Origin: Citrus sinensis
Taxonomy: Eukaryota > Streptophyta > Magnoliopsida > Sapindales > Rutaceae
Length of the DNA: 64,000 nucleotides
Assembly: GCF_022201045.2 (NCBI RefSeq)
Contig: NC_068556.1
Span: forward strand, 21,867,501-21,931,500
Reading direction: 5' to 3'
Shown piece by piece: positions 11,097-22,556 of the stretch; within the stretch, counting starts at the first letter, position 1, and each line of letters opens with the position of its first letter. The notes under the pieces were generated by a model. The model saw nothing but the letters and a program-made list of their open reading frames with translations, made no database searches and was not told where the DNA came from. A program made the position numbers and the translations under genes.

Positions 11097-12374
11097 TTAA
11101 ATGCATAACCAAGTGGATGTGAAGTTGAAGTTGGAGCACATTGTTCGCTGGAGGAGTAACGAATTGCTGAACCCAAGTCTCGAAGTAGCTTATATCAAAC
11201 TGAACAAGATTGTTGTCCAATTGATGCCCTCCAATAACAATTGAAGTCTTTGGCGTCACCCCTCCATCCACAAGCCCTAGGCAAGACACATCGTTGCTGA
11301 CCCGGACGATTGAATTTGCTCCGATGATGCTCCAGAGCACTTTGCTATTCTGCAAAACGAGATTTGAGGCACAGATGGTCCAAGACGGGAGCTTCCAATG
11401 TCCCTGGAGTTAAAGCATGCCCCAAATGGCGCAACTGGAGCCACCCTGGTGACCTTCGTTGGCATGGCATTTACAAAAGCTTGAAGAAGAGCCTTGTAGA
11501 ATGAAGTTTCCAGGGCGGTGTAAGGAACAGAAGCGCTGAACTTTGTTCCTCCAATGCCGTCACTGTCGATGGATAGCAAAGTTGTGTTTAATGGGATAGC
11601 TTTTCGGCCCACTTTAATGGATTTTACACCAATGAAGTATTCATTTGAAGGCGTGCCTAAGAAACCTCCTTCGGTGTTTACCTGGTTGATTAAAAGCGGT
11701 GTGTAAGTAAGAGATTTTGATACATCAACATTAGGGAGAAGTACGTAAGGCCCGTCTCCGATAATGATGACACCATTAGAACGAGCTGAAGGGCTCAAGC
11801 AAATAGCTTATTTTCTATTCAAGCTGAAAGCAGCAGCAAGCTGTAATGGCAATGCGGTTTTGGTCCTTCCAAGAGCAGCAATACCCGTAACACCAGGGGC
11901 AAGGCCCCGCAAGACAAATTCTGAACCACAAAGGAAGATGAAATTAGGCACCGTAACACCTCTTCCGGGATTACGCCCGTTGGTAGATTGGACCGACACA
12001 ACATCTATGCGTATGTCACCGATTGTGCCAGTGTTCGAGATGGGGTTATTTGGGAAATCGCCACATTTGCCGCCTCCGCAAGCTACGAGCCCAATAAGAT
12101 GGCACTGAGCAGAGCCACAACGGGCTGTTTTATTGGTAGATGACACGTAGCCTTTCTCGCAATCAACCCAGAGCAAGTTGCCTCCGAGATGAACAACCAA
12201 TTTTACAGGCACAAGAGGGGTTCTTTGCTTGATCTGTGTCACATATTGAAACACAGCTGCGTTTTTTAGTACCGGAAGAACGAGGGCCTTGGGGCGGAAA
12301 GATGTTTGGGCAATGGCTGGAGAAACGAAGATAAGAAGAAAACAGAGGAGAAGAAATTTGTATGAGAGAGCCAT
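11097..12374 (-). pseudogene. EDGP-like pseudogene C
   Basis: A full-length copy of gene D with several breaks. The ATG at 12374 and signal peptide are intact, and the first active-site region reads VHLGGNLLWVDC (His in place of Asp). A premature TAA at 11808-11810 replaces the TTC (Phe) of gene D through two base changes. A 4-bp deletion near 11364 shifts the frame, and an extra T near 11190 shifts it again. The original TAG is TGG at 11109-11111, and in the restored frame the next stop is at 11097-11099. The 3' part (about 11022-11807) is almost identical to gene D, while the 5' part differs at roughly 6% of sites. A truncated N-terminal lobe could be made but would lack the second lobe. 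Confidence 0.92.
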
Positions 12375-12442
12375 TTATGTGTGATTCTGATTGTAATATT
12401 CGGAAAGTTTATTTGTGCTTTTGTATCTCGGGGATGTGTTTT

Positions 12443-12449
12443 ATTTATA
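12443..12449 (-). promoter_or_regulatory. TATA box of pseudogene C
   Basis: TATAAAT on the minus strand about 70 bp upstream of the ATG, in the same place as in gene D (22550-22556). The core promoter appears intact although the reading frame is broken. Confidence 0.5.
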
Positions 12450-13403
12450 GGATTTGAGCTTTGGCTTCATAGATAATTTCAAGACTACTAGAGGGCTAGT
12501 TGTGGTGTCCTGTTTCATGGGTGGCCTGTTAAAAAATGTCAAGAATGGCAACTCAGCATAACGAGTAAGGGGGTCAAAAAAATAATAAGAAGATCAGCAA
12601 TACCTGAAAATAGAGATTATAAGAATATAATTTTAGCAGAATCGATAGTTAAAAGAACCATTCTCTAATTATAAAATTTCCAATCTCAATAAAACATGAA
12701 ATCCGTACATTCAAATTATTATTCAAAATATGCACTCTCACTTTTACCACTAATATAAGAAGTAGTTTTAATCTCTACATAAGAAAATTTTGTCTCTAAA
12801 AATTGATGATAAAGTTATAAATTATTGTATAAAATAATTTTGTACAAAGTGATGTGATAAGATTCAATTGACTAAAATAAATACTTCTTGATTCAAATGA
12901 TTTATTTTTATTATTTTGTTATTTTTCATTAATTTTTATAAAATAAATAACTCTATTATTAAATATTTTTCATAATCTTTGCCTCAATCAATCAATATTC
13001 AGTTAATTTATTTATTTTTTTTAACAATGATGACAGTCAGATATTATTAAGAAATCCAAGTAGACAAGTTGAGCAAATTCGGAAATTTTAAATTGGCCTG
13101 CTTTCCAAATAATTAAGAAAATTATCTGTGAACGTAATTATGTGAGTGAGTGAATTGGACAATATATTTTTGTCCTCTGACAATGGGCAAAGAGGACAAA
13201 TTTTTCAATGCGTAAAGGCATGTGTCGATAAGAATTTTACATAAAATAATGGAGGAATGTCTCATTTTCTGAATTTGTTTGACATACTTACCGGAGAGAT
13301 TGGCAATTAGACTTTCTGAATTTGTAAGATTCTCATTTTCGCACTTAAAACTAGCTCATGTCTCATAAGATCTATTCAAGCTCTAAGTGCATAGTCTCTA
13401 AGG

Positions 13404-14430
13404 TAGGGATGACAACTGGATCGTTCCATAATAAATATTCATAATATCCATTTAATTGGATCGGATAATTTCTATCCAAAACTTTTTGGATCTTGAAATA
13501 GATATTTTAAAAATATATTTAGATGGATATGGATAATTATTTTTATCCAATGGATATCCATTTAACCCAACACAAGTTTAAAAAGTTTTAATTTTATAAA
13601 ATTAAAAATTAAAAATGTAATAAACAAACAATTGTAAAAATACTAAAAATAAATAAATGTAAATTGTCCTCAACTAAAATATTCATTGTCAAATATACCC
13701 CCACAACAAAATTATAGAAAAATATTTTAAGTTTTGATAATTTAGAAAAATTCACCGTTGACACTGTTTTATTGCTGGAACCACCGCTATTTCGTCGTCG
13801 GCAGGGAAACTTCATCCAATGTTGACACCGCTTACATAAATATATTGGAAACTACATGATCTATACAAAATATGGAAGCGATTTGCAGCAATCGCAAAGA
13901 ATGAAGGTGCACACGCCAGAAACGTGCGACGGCAATGTGGTGGCCGTGGCTCTTTGTGATGCGTGTGCGCCTCCATTATTTGTTATTTTCTAAATCAAAC
14001 ACCACCTTTAGATAGATCGTTGAATTTCTGATCTGTTGCTGTGGGATGTGTTGACTACGAGTGATTTTATGGCAGCGGCGCCGGCAACGGACTGTGCTGT
14101 AATTTTTTTTCAAATTTTCTAAAATAATTTTAATTAGCTTTTAAAATTAATGATTTTAGGAAACATAAAATTAAAAAAAAGAATTTTTTAATGTCATACA
14201 TCATTAATTAACTTTTATTTTATTATTATGTTATATTATTTTTTAAAATTTAAAAACACAAATTTAATGTCCATGGACATCCATGGGTATCCATATTTGT
14301 GTGGATAAAATTCATATCCATATCCAGTTCTAGATATTGGATATAGATATGGACAAATCCATCATGAATAATCATGGATTTACACATGGGTGGACAATAT
14401 CCATATTCAACTGGATATTTACCATCCCTA
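13404..14430. mobile_element. Non-autonomous hAT-type element, 1.03 kb
   Basis: Starts TAGGGATGACAACTGG and ends with the inverse of TAGGGATGGTAAATATCC, typical of plant hAT ends. Sub-terminal regions are full of GGATAT/ATATCC motifs in both orientations. Unit 1 has the empty site near 9285. The flanks GTCTCTAAGG and GTATATGAGA both align to its GTGTGTGAGG, consistent with an eroded 8-10 bp duplication. Open frames inside are short, and no transposase is visible. Confidence 0.75.
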
Positions 14431-14915
14431 GTATATGAGATGCCATGAAATTCCAAATTGCATGTTCATGTAAGATGGGTCATTTTTTAGCGAATTTGGT
14501 ATCTATAATTTTATGGGTCTCTTTAAGTTATGCTTTAATCTAACTTATAACTATTAAAAATAAGATATTGACTCTGCATGACTCACTTGTATGTTACTCA
14601 TTTTTATATTATTTTTGTTGGTTATAAGTTACAATAAATATAAATTAAAGATTGCCATAATTTATTTATTTATTGATAAGTGATAGGATGTTCGTACATA
14701 AGTAGTCTATTTGCACGCACGTGCTTTGACTGACTTGCCAGTTGCCAAGGCCGCTCTGCTTTTCCAATAACCGTTATAGAATCAAAGAGATGTTACTTTG
14801 AACATTGATCTCTAGATGACCATAAGAGTGTACATCAATTTTATCCTTTCATGTCCTTTGCAAAAAAAATAGCAGGGAATCCTCTAATATAATTATTATT
14901 GGAAAGAAAGTGGCA

Positions 14916-14956
<41 letters not shown>

Positions 14957-15128
14957 GTTGTTAGACCAAAATATGAAAGGCCCAAACCCACGAAAAATAT
15001 AGGCCCAATGAAATTATTCTATATAAAATAACTCAAACATGTTCTCTATAAGAACGACCAAGATACTAACAATTAGAATTAAAGTGTCTAAATGCAAGAT
15101 ACGACCAAAAAACCAAAAGCGTGATTCA

Positions 15129-15612
15129 ACAAAGAACGACTTAGGTCCATTCTTTACAAAGAACGACCTAGGTCCATTCTTTACAAAGAACGACCTAGGT
15201 CCATTCTTTACAAAGAACGACCTAGGTCCATTCTTTACAAAGAACGACCTAGGTCCAATCCTCACAAAGAACGACCTAGGTTCGTTCCTCACAAAAAACG
15301 ACATAGGCACTTAGAAAATATTTCTAAGTAAAACGCCCAAAGGGCGAGTCTTCGACAAAGTGTCAAAGACATGATTTAACAAAGAACGACCTATGTCTAT
15401 TCTTGACAAAGAACGACCTATGTCCATTCCTCACAAAGAGCGACCTAGGTCCATTCCTCGCAAAAAATGACCTAGGCACTTAGAAAATATTTCTTAATAC
15501 GCCTAAAGGGCAAGGCTTTGGCAAAATATCGAAGGCATGATTTAACAAAGAACGACCTAGGTCCATTCCTCCTAAAGAGCGACCTAGGTCCATTCATCAG
15601 AAAAAATGACCT
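15129..15612. repeat. 27-bp minisatellite in higher-order blocks
   Basis: Unit about AACGACCTAGGTCCATTC plus TTTACAAAG. About seven copies run at 15129-15305, then two further clusters at about 15380-15480 and 15543-15612. The clusters are separated by a related spacer (CACTTAGAAAATATTTCT ... GACATGATTTAACAAAG), so the array is built of larger blocks. Since 27 is divisible by three, it yields repetitive open frames on both strands that are unlikely to be proteins. Confidence 0.85.
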
Positions 15613-15662
15613 AGATACTTCAAAAATATTTCTAAATAAGAGCACACGAGCTACTTGAAATG

Positions 15663-16200
15663 GGCCTACGGGAAAATACACATTCTACGGAATGAGCTTA
15701 CGGGCAAATACACATTCTACGGAATGCGCCTCCAGGCAAATACACATTCTACGGAATGCGCCTACAGGCAAATACACATTCTAAGGAATGGGCCTCCGCG
15801 CAAATACACATTCTACGGAATGGGCCTATGGGCAAATACACATTCTACGGAATGCGCCTACGGGCAAATACACATTCTAAGGAATGGGCCTCCGGGCAAA
15901 TACACATTATACGGAATGGGCCTATGGGCAAATACACATTATACGGATTGCGCCTACGGGCAAATACACATTCTACGGAATGCGCCTCCGGGCAAATACA
16001 CATTCTACGGAATGCGCCTACGGGCAAATACACATTCTAAGGAATGGGCCTCCAGGTAAATACACATTCTACGGAATGGGCCTACGGGCAAATACACATT
16101 CTACGGAATGCGTCTACGGGCAAATATACATTCTACGAAATGAACATATGGGCAAATATATGCATTTTACGGAATGCACCTACGGGCAGAATGCACTTAC
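15663..16200. repeat. 32-bp minisatellite, about 17 copies
   Basis: Unit CCTACGGGCAAATACACATT followed by CTACGGAATGCG, with variants such as CCTCCGGG and CTAAGGAATGGG that alternate irregularly. It lies entirely inside the solo LTR, upstream of its putative TATA box, where LTR U3 enhancers usually sit. The role is unknown. Confidence 0.88.
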
Positions 16201-17008
16201 GGGCAAAATGTTGCAAAATCAATCCTCTTTGTAAGGAACCAATATAAGTGCTGAATTTAAGTTAAAGTCCATTAAAGGTTAACAGCCCAAAAACATGACA
16301 AATGTCCAAAGATTACTTGTCATGAACAAGCTTGACACATAATGACATGTGTCTTTATGCATGAGTTTTGCAGACACTTGTCACTAAGAAAATGCCACAT
16401 GCATGTTGGCACCTCCACCTCAGGGATCAAATTGTCTATATAAAGACCAAGACTCCCCATTTGAAGGGGGGAGAAAAAGGGTAAGGAAATGTTGTCCTTC
16501 TCTCTCTAAATTCTCTCTTTACAATCAAATTTAAAAGGCTGACTTGAGCGTCGGAGGGTTATTGCTGGCAACCCCGGCACCCTTTGACAATTTCATTTCT
16601 TTTGCAGAACAATTAATGATAAGGAGACATGTAATTTGAGACACTCGTCTCAGAGAAAAAATAAGTCACAGAACTCGATTTAGAAGAAAGCCCGAAACAC
16701 AAATCAATCGCTGCACATTGAGCAAAAATTTTGCATCAACAGAAGTCATGGGCTTGGGCTTAACACATATTTGAAAGTTTATTTTCGAGTTGAGTTTAGC
16801 CATAAAACCTCTTAAATAATATCATTAGTAAATTCGTTCACAACTCGCAAATGAGTTTCATAAATTTTTTACACAACAAAAATATGTCACGTGATGAATT
16901 GATAGGAACATATTTTACATCGAGAGATTAGTTATTGTGTGTCTGTGTTTGTATATATATATTTTTTTGAGGAATGTTCGATTCTTGAGATGCGATATCT
17001 TTAAATAA

Positions 17009-17148
17009 GAGTAAGAAAAATGTTAAATGTAGAGAAAGATAAAAGAAAGATGAGAGAAATAAAGAAAAAAAGAAAGAGCGAAAGTGGGTGGATAGAGAGA
17101 GAGAGTATGTCAATTTTTCTCATTTTTTTTAACTCCAAGCACCACTCT
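17009..17148. mobile_element. Small MITE, about 140 bp
   Basis: Absent from unit 1 (near 10095). GAGTAAGAAAAATG ... AAGCACCACTC is a reverse-orientation relative of the 142-bp element at 24182-24323, sharing the GAGAGAAATAAAGAA and GTGGGT(G)GATAGAGAGAGAG core. The sequence before it, TTAAATAAG, is the same as the target duplication of the second copy. The right-hand duplication is not clear here. Confidence 0.6.
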
Positions 17149-17408
17149 AACAGTTTAAGCCCATGCAAGTATATATGTAATTATATATATTAGCTTGTTT
17201 AATACACCAATATATATATATATATATATATCAGCCTGTTCTTGGAATTTCCCCTTCTGCGTACACACACATGGAGGCATAATAGCTTATGCATAAAATA
17301 ATCAAAATCGCACATGCTAACCACCAAGCAAGTGAGCTTTTTAATTTTTTATAATGCTGAGAGCATCAATTTTCTTTTTCTTAATTGTTTACCGCAAATT
17401 GCAGCTGA

Positions 17409-17682
17409 GGGTGCGTTTGGGATTGAGGTTGGGCAGTTGTAGCTTAAAAGTTACAATACTAAAGTGTTTGGTAAACACTAGTTGCTGTAACTTTTAAGCT
17501 ATGTTAATATAATTTTTCACTTGTATAATACAAAATCTATTATACTTTAATAATTTTATCAAAATTATTATTTAAAATTTATATTTATTATATATTATTA
17601 ACTTTTATTTCATAATTACAACTTTTTTTTTCACAGCAGCTGTAGCTTAAAAAGCTACAACACCTCAATCTCAAACGCACCC
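17409..17682. mobile_element. Tourist-like (PIF/Harbinger-type) MITE, 274 bp
   Basis: Absent from unit 1, where GCAGC-TTA-ATGTCG (near 10290) is the empty site. Ends are GGGTGCGTTTGGGATTGAGG and the inverse of GGGTGCGTTTGAGATTGAGG. The 3-bp target duplication is TTA on the right and TGA (one change) on the left. A relative lies at 41781-42032. Confidence 0.78.
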
Positions 17683-17774
17683 TTAATGTCGAACCAAAGT
17701 GGAATCAAACAGCGAGCAAAAGCGGAAACGACCATTAATTTACCAATCTTGATAAAGAAATAGCATACAAAATG

Positions 17775-19266
17775 GGTTCCGCTTATGTTGCAACATACAA
17801 CAATTTTTGTCTTTTTATATTTAATTACACTATACTACCTTATATATTCTACAAAATTCAAAAAGTACTAAAAATTATAAACTTTTACATATAAGTCCAT
17901 TTTTGGAATAAAATAGCATTTAAAAAGATTTCATTTTTGGAATAAAATAGCATTTAAAAAGATTTTTAATTTGTTATTATTATTAATATCATTATTATTA
18001 TATAAGATTATTTCTATTAAATTTTATTATTTTTATTTATTATAATTATTTTTTATGATTATTACTGTCATTATTATTATTAAAATTATTGTTATTATTA
18101 AAATATATTAACTTTATTATTTTAATTATGATTAATTATTGTTGTTATTATTTTTATTAATATTATTATTATTAAAACTTATTAATAATTTTTATTATTT
18201 TAATTGTTATCATTATTGATATTATTATTTCAGTTAATTTTGTTGTTGTTATTATTATTATTGTTAAATTTTATTAATTTTTTGTTTTAATTAACATTAT
18301 TGTCATAATTATTATTTTTAGTTTTTTATTATTAATTTTTTAATTATAATATATACAAATAATATTAGGGACACAATTAACAAAGGGCATTTTAATAACT
18401 TGCCATAGTCTATTCCAATTCTAAAATAAAGTAAACACATCAATGGGAATGTTGTTCATTCTGGTTTCAATTCCTACAGCTCAAGTAAACAACTTATTGT
18501 GATTCAAATTTCTTATTATGATTCTAGTTCATTTCGATTCTTTTTATAATATTGTTCACATTAATTTTTTACTTACCTATGTTTGGAGGTTTTGAAAGCT
18601 AGATTGTGGCTAATTATATAATTCACTACAAGTCTACAATGTGCTAACTTTTGCCTTAATTGAAACATTAAATATATTTAAATTATATTTTTATTTTTAC
18701 TATAATAATTATAATATTAAAAATAAATTATATTATAATATTATTTTATTATATCATATTATATTCATATATTAATAATTAATATAAAAATAATAATTAA
18801 ACATAATTAATAATAATTTTAAATAATTTTAAATAATGAGAGTAGATTTAGAAATGATAGTAATAATTAGATAATTATGAAATATTTATGAATTTGTGGA
18901 ATAAATAAATATATTTATCTTTTTGAAGTTAGGAAGTAAACATAGGCTTTATTTTATATTTAACGGGTTGTGGCTCTTATAAACTAGTATTGAATCATGT
19001 ATTGTAATTGCCTAATATCAATAATATAAGTTCTCTTTAAATTTCCTACTTCTTCTTTATTCATATCATTTAACAACTAAACCAATAAATAAAATAATTA
19101 TTATTATATTTTTTCTTAACATTTCAAAAAAAAAGGGGATTGCAATGAAAATAACTTAAATAATACATCCCTACCTTTGCATTTATTTTTGTCGTTCTTG
19201 CCTTAATTAGATTATAAAAAGACAAAAGTAGTGGTATGTTGCAACTGTTGCAACACAGGCGGCCCC
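17775..19266. mobile_element. Mutator-like non-autonomous element, 1.49 kb
   Basis: Flanked by perfect 9-bp duplications TACAAAATG (17766-17774 and 19267-19275); unit 1 has one copy at the matching site near 10378. Inverted ends: GGTTCCGCTTATGTTGCAAC and the inverse of GGGGCCGCCTGTGTTGCAAC, followed on both sides by GTCTTTTTATA. The interior is extremely AT-rich with (ATT)n-like stretches and no transposase frame. Confidence 0.8.
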
Positions 19267-19549
19267 TACAAAATGATGAAACAACGAAAGAGAGGTGATA
19301 AATTATTTATAGCCGTCAGCACCGAGCCACCGACAATAGCATACAATTTTAACCACAATTCTTACAAAACTCACACATTAGCTAATAATTTTTTACCACA
19401 CATTTTAACTTCCTACTTGATTTTTACTACAAGATTTTCGGCAAGGGTTACCCGAAAAAAAGCAAGGGTTACCCAAAAAAAAACACTGCCGATCACCAGT
19501 GGACTTTCCCAAGATAGCTAGCTACCTTTGTCTTTTTTTTTTAGGTTAA

Positions 19550-21128
19550 AATAAAATATAATTAAAGAAGATCCAAAATAATGAAACTTTTCCCTCTTCT
19601 AAACTTAAAAATTCAACTTGAGAGCAAAAGCAGCCAGCCCTAGCTAGAGTCTAAATCTGGTAAAACTAGAGTAATTATCATCACAGTTAGGGACTGGGTC
19701 ACTGAGTTAGCCAAGAAAATTTTGTTCAATAGAGGCAATTTAATTTGAACACTATAAAGTAGATTTTAAAGTGTAAACCTTTCATAATTAATAACTCTTG
19801 AATAAGGTGAAGAGATCCCTAAACTTCATTAGGTGATGGAAACTATAATCTAATCCAAAACTAACTTGAATCTAATCCTAAATTATTTTTAAAAAAAAAG
19901 AAATCAATTGCAAAATTAAGAGATCGAACAACGAAGAATTGAGATAATTACCTTCACGCAATCGAAAAGCGAGAACAATGAGAATGTGAATTAAAGTACT
20001 TTTAATGTGCTGGTTTTTTAATTGCATTTTTATTTTATTTTTTAGCTGGAAATTTAATTGTTCTTGCCTAATTTTTTAAACTAGCAAAAGCAAGACATTG
20101 TTAAAGTACCAGCTTATAATAATTTAATTAGCAACTAAAATTATGTTCGAGCTTTTAATTAGGCAAAGCCCATGCATAATAGTCGGTGCCTTTATCTTGC
20201 TTTAAATTTTAGCACACAAAAGTATTTTCAGCATTATTCATTTACTTTTCGACCAGTCTACTCCGTATCACCAAGGACAAATTGCTCTTCAAAAAACTAA
20301 TGGTTTTTCTTATTGTTTGTCCGGCTGCTCTCCTTTGTTGAAAGTACTTATTATTAAGGATAAATGAAGCGTTTAGAAATATCTCATCGGTAATATTATT
20401 ATTTGTTGTCACACTTTTTTTCAAAGGGAGTGAATTATTCTATTTCTACACCATTTGATTTAGCCATCTCATTTTAATTTAAATATTAGATGACAGATTT
20501 CATAACATATAAAAGTATTTATTATTTCATTATTATATGTTCCGATAAATTAATATCACATTAATTAAGACTTAAGTTAGAATTAAAATATTGAGATTTT
20601 TAATATTATTCTTTATACACAAAATTCGGAAACATATAAAATTATATGTAGCATTCTCTCATTTTTCTTTCTTTTTTAATTTATTCAATGTGCTCTAAAT
20701 TTCAACGATCAACTATTTATAGAAATTGAGTTGAAAAGAAACAGAATCAACCACTACAGTTTAGAGATTTCTTCTATATTTGCGATATTTGTAATTGCAA
20801 GGATACTTGTCATAACTATATGTCACAATGACAATAAATTTGCATCATAATTGTCTTAATTAACAAGCTTGAAAGTTATATCTTTAGTATCCTAATTTAG
20901 TCCCTATCTTTCTCTATGTGTGTTATTTCGTTTAAGAAGATTTTTCAAATTTTCACTCCTAATTTCGGTCTTCATATATTTTTGTTTTTTCGGTGCATGC
21001 GAGTGGTCTGTCGTAGGGATGAATTTTATAATTTCTTGACAGCAGCGTATCCCATAAATAAGTAACTTATTAAACAACAGAGCAAAAATATTTCCAATAT
21101 AATGCCACGTAGTTTTTGCGAGGTACAT
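19550..21128. other. Intergenic segment kept only in unit 2
   Basis: No gene seen. The part from about 21080 (TTTCCAATATAATGCCACGT) matches the 3' flank of gene E (about 27848), so it is old 3' flank of the C/D/E gene type. Unit 1 has lost this stretch. Confidence 0.55.
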
Positions 21129-21212
21129 TGGTGAAATCATTACAACTGTGGGTCCATGCCGTCCATGTCCCATTTATTGGTTCATTAATATCGACACCTC
21201 TTAAATGCATAA

Positions 21213-22481
21213 CTAAGTGGATGTGAAGTTGAAGTTGGAGCACATTGTTCGCTGGAGGAGTAACGAATTGCTGAACCCAAGTCTCGAAGTAGCTATATCA
21301 AACTGAACAAGATTGTTGTCCAATTGATGCCCTCCAATAACAATTGAAGTCTTTGGCGTCACCCCTCCATCCACAAACCCTAGGCAAGACACATCGTTGC
21401 TGACCCGGACGATTGAATTTGCTCCGATGATGCTCCAGAGCACTTTGCTATTCTGCAAAACGAGATCGATTTGAGGCACAGATGGTCCAAGACGGGAGCT
21501 TCCAATGTCCCTGGAGTTAAAGCATGCCCCAAATGGCGCAACTGGAGCCACCCTGGTGACCTTCGTTGGCATGGCATTTACAAAAGCTTGAAGAAGAGCC
21601 TTGTAGAATGAAGTTTCCAGGGCGGTGTAAGGAACAGAAGCGCTGAACTTTGTTCCTCCAATGCCGTCACTGTCGATGGATAGCAAAGTTGTGTTTAATG
21701 GGATAGCTTTTCGGCCCACTTTAATGGATTTTACACCAATGAAGTATTCATTTGAAGGCGTGCCTAAGAAACCTCCTTCGGTGTTTACCTGGTTGATTAA
21801 AAGCGGTGTGTAAGTAAGAGATTTTGATACATCAACATTAGGGAGAAGTACGTAAGGCCCGTCTCCGATAATGATGACACCATTAGAACGAGCTGAAGGG
21901 CTCAAGCAAATAGCGAATTTTCTATTCAAACTGAAAGCAGCAGCAAGCTGTAAAGGCAATGCGGTTTTGGTCCTTCCAAGAGCAGCAATACCCGTAACAC
22001 CAGGGGCAAGGCCCTGCAAGACAAATTCTGAACCACAAAGGAAGATGAAATTAGGCACCGTAACACCTCTTCCCGGATGACGCCCATTGGTAGATTGGAC
22101 TGACACAACATCTATGCGTATGCTGCCAAATGTGCCAGTGTTCGAGATGGGATTACTTGGGAACTCGCCACATATGCCGCCTCCGCAAGCTACAGGCCCA
22201 ATAAGATTGCACTGAGCTGAGCCACAACGGGCTGTTTTATTGGTAGATGACACGTAGCCTTTCTCACAATCAACCCAGAGCAAGTTGCCACCGAGATGAA
22301 CAGCCAATTTTACGGGCACAAGAGGGGTTCTTTGCTTGATCTGGGTCACATATTGAAACACAGCTGCGTTTTTTTGTACCGGAAGAACGAGGGCTCTGGG
22401 CCGGAAAGATGTTTGGGCAATGGCCGGAGGAACGAAGATAAGAAGAAAACAGAGCAGAAGAAATTTGTATACGAGAGCCAT
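21213..22481 (-). CDS. EDGP / basic 7S globulin-like secreted protein (gene D)
   Basis: Single exon, 422 aa, with ATG at 22481 and TATAAAT about 70 bp upstream. Signal peptide to about residue 22 (MALVYKFLLLCFLLIFVPPA). TAXi_N and TAXi_C lobes follow. The first active-site segment is VHLGGNLLWVDC: the position of the catalytic Asp is His62, shared with C and E but not with A, B or F. The second site reads SASVPYTALETSFY without DTG/DSG. An inhibitor or hydrolase-binding role is family knowledge; enzymatic activity is very unlikely. This is the intact partner of pseudogene C and the probable donor of its near-identical 3' part. Confidence 0.93.
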   Translation of the reverse strand: MALVYKFLLLCFLLIFVPPAIAQTSFRPRALVLPVQKNAAVFQYVTQIKQRTPLVPVKLAVHLGGNLLWVDCEKGYVSSTNKTARCGSAQCNLIGPVACGGGICGEFPSNPISNTGTFGSIRIDVVSVQSTNGRHPGRGVTVPNFIFLCGSEFVLQGLAPGVTGIAALGRTKTALPLQLAAAFSLNRKFAICLSPSARSNGVIIIGDGPYVLLPNVDVSKSLTYTPLLINQVNTEGGFLGTPSNEYFIGVKSIKVGRKAIPLNTTLLSIDSDGIGGTKFSASVPYTALETSFYKALLQAFVNAMPTKVTRVAPVAPFGACFNSRDIGSSRLGPSVPQIDLVLQNSKVLWSIIGANSIVRVSNDVSCLGFVDGGVTPKTSIVIGGHQLDNNLVQFDIATSRLGFSNSLLLQRTMCSNFNFTST

Positions 22482-22549
22482 TTATGTGTGCTTCTGATTG
22501 TAATACTCGGAAAGTTCGTTTGTGTTTTTGTAGCTCGAGGATGTGTTTT

Positions 22550-22556
22550 ATTTATA
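22550..22556 (-). promoter_or_regulatory. TATA box of gene D
   Basis: TATAAAT on the minus strand about 70 bp upstream of the start codon, conserved in place with pseudogene C. Confidence 0.55.

Larger units (their letters stand above)
7965..12555. repeat. Tandem segmental duplication, unit 1
   Basis: Colinear with 12557-22662. Unit 1 begins at CATAACGAGTAAGGGGGT (7965). The same string restarts at 12557, directly after the shared unit end AATGGCAACTCA (12544-12555, matched at 22651-22662), so the tandem junction is visible. The unit holds an intergenic part and EDGP pseudogene C. Private features are a 480-bp insertion at 8249-8728 and a replaced segment at about 10711-11020, where unit 2 has about 1.58 kb of other sequence. 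Confidence 0.85.
14959..16741 (+). mobile_element. Solo LTR, 1.78 kb, probably Ty3/Gypsy
   Basis: Begins TGTTAGACC and ends CATCAACA, so it has TG...CA termini. It is flanked by perfect 5-bp duplications GAAGT (14954-14958 and 16742-16746). Unit 1 carries a single GAAGT at the matching site, where CATGGGC follows directly. There is no primer-binding site, internal domain or second LTR, so this is a solo LTR left by recombination. It contains two minisatellite arrays (15129-15612 and 15663-16200), a TATATAAAG near 16438 and a CT-rich leader. The Gypsy assignment is inference from size and the CTGACTTGAGCGTCGGAGGG motif near 16540. Confidence 0.85.

Noticed and set aside
15129..16200. CRISPR-like array of regular repeats
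   Set aside because: The units abut without unique spacers, lie inside a plant solo LTR and have no cas genes nearby; they are minisatellites.
15039..16247. Repetitive proteins (NDLGPFFTK-type and GKYTFYGM-type frames)
   Set aside because: The frames come from repeat units inside an LTR, occur on both strands and in several frames, and have no gene context.
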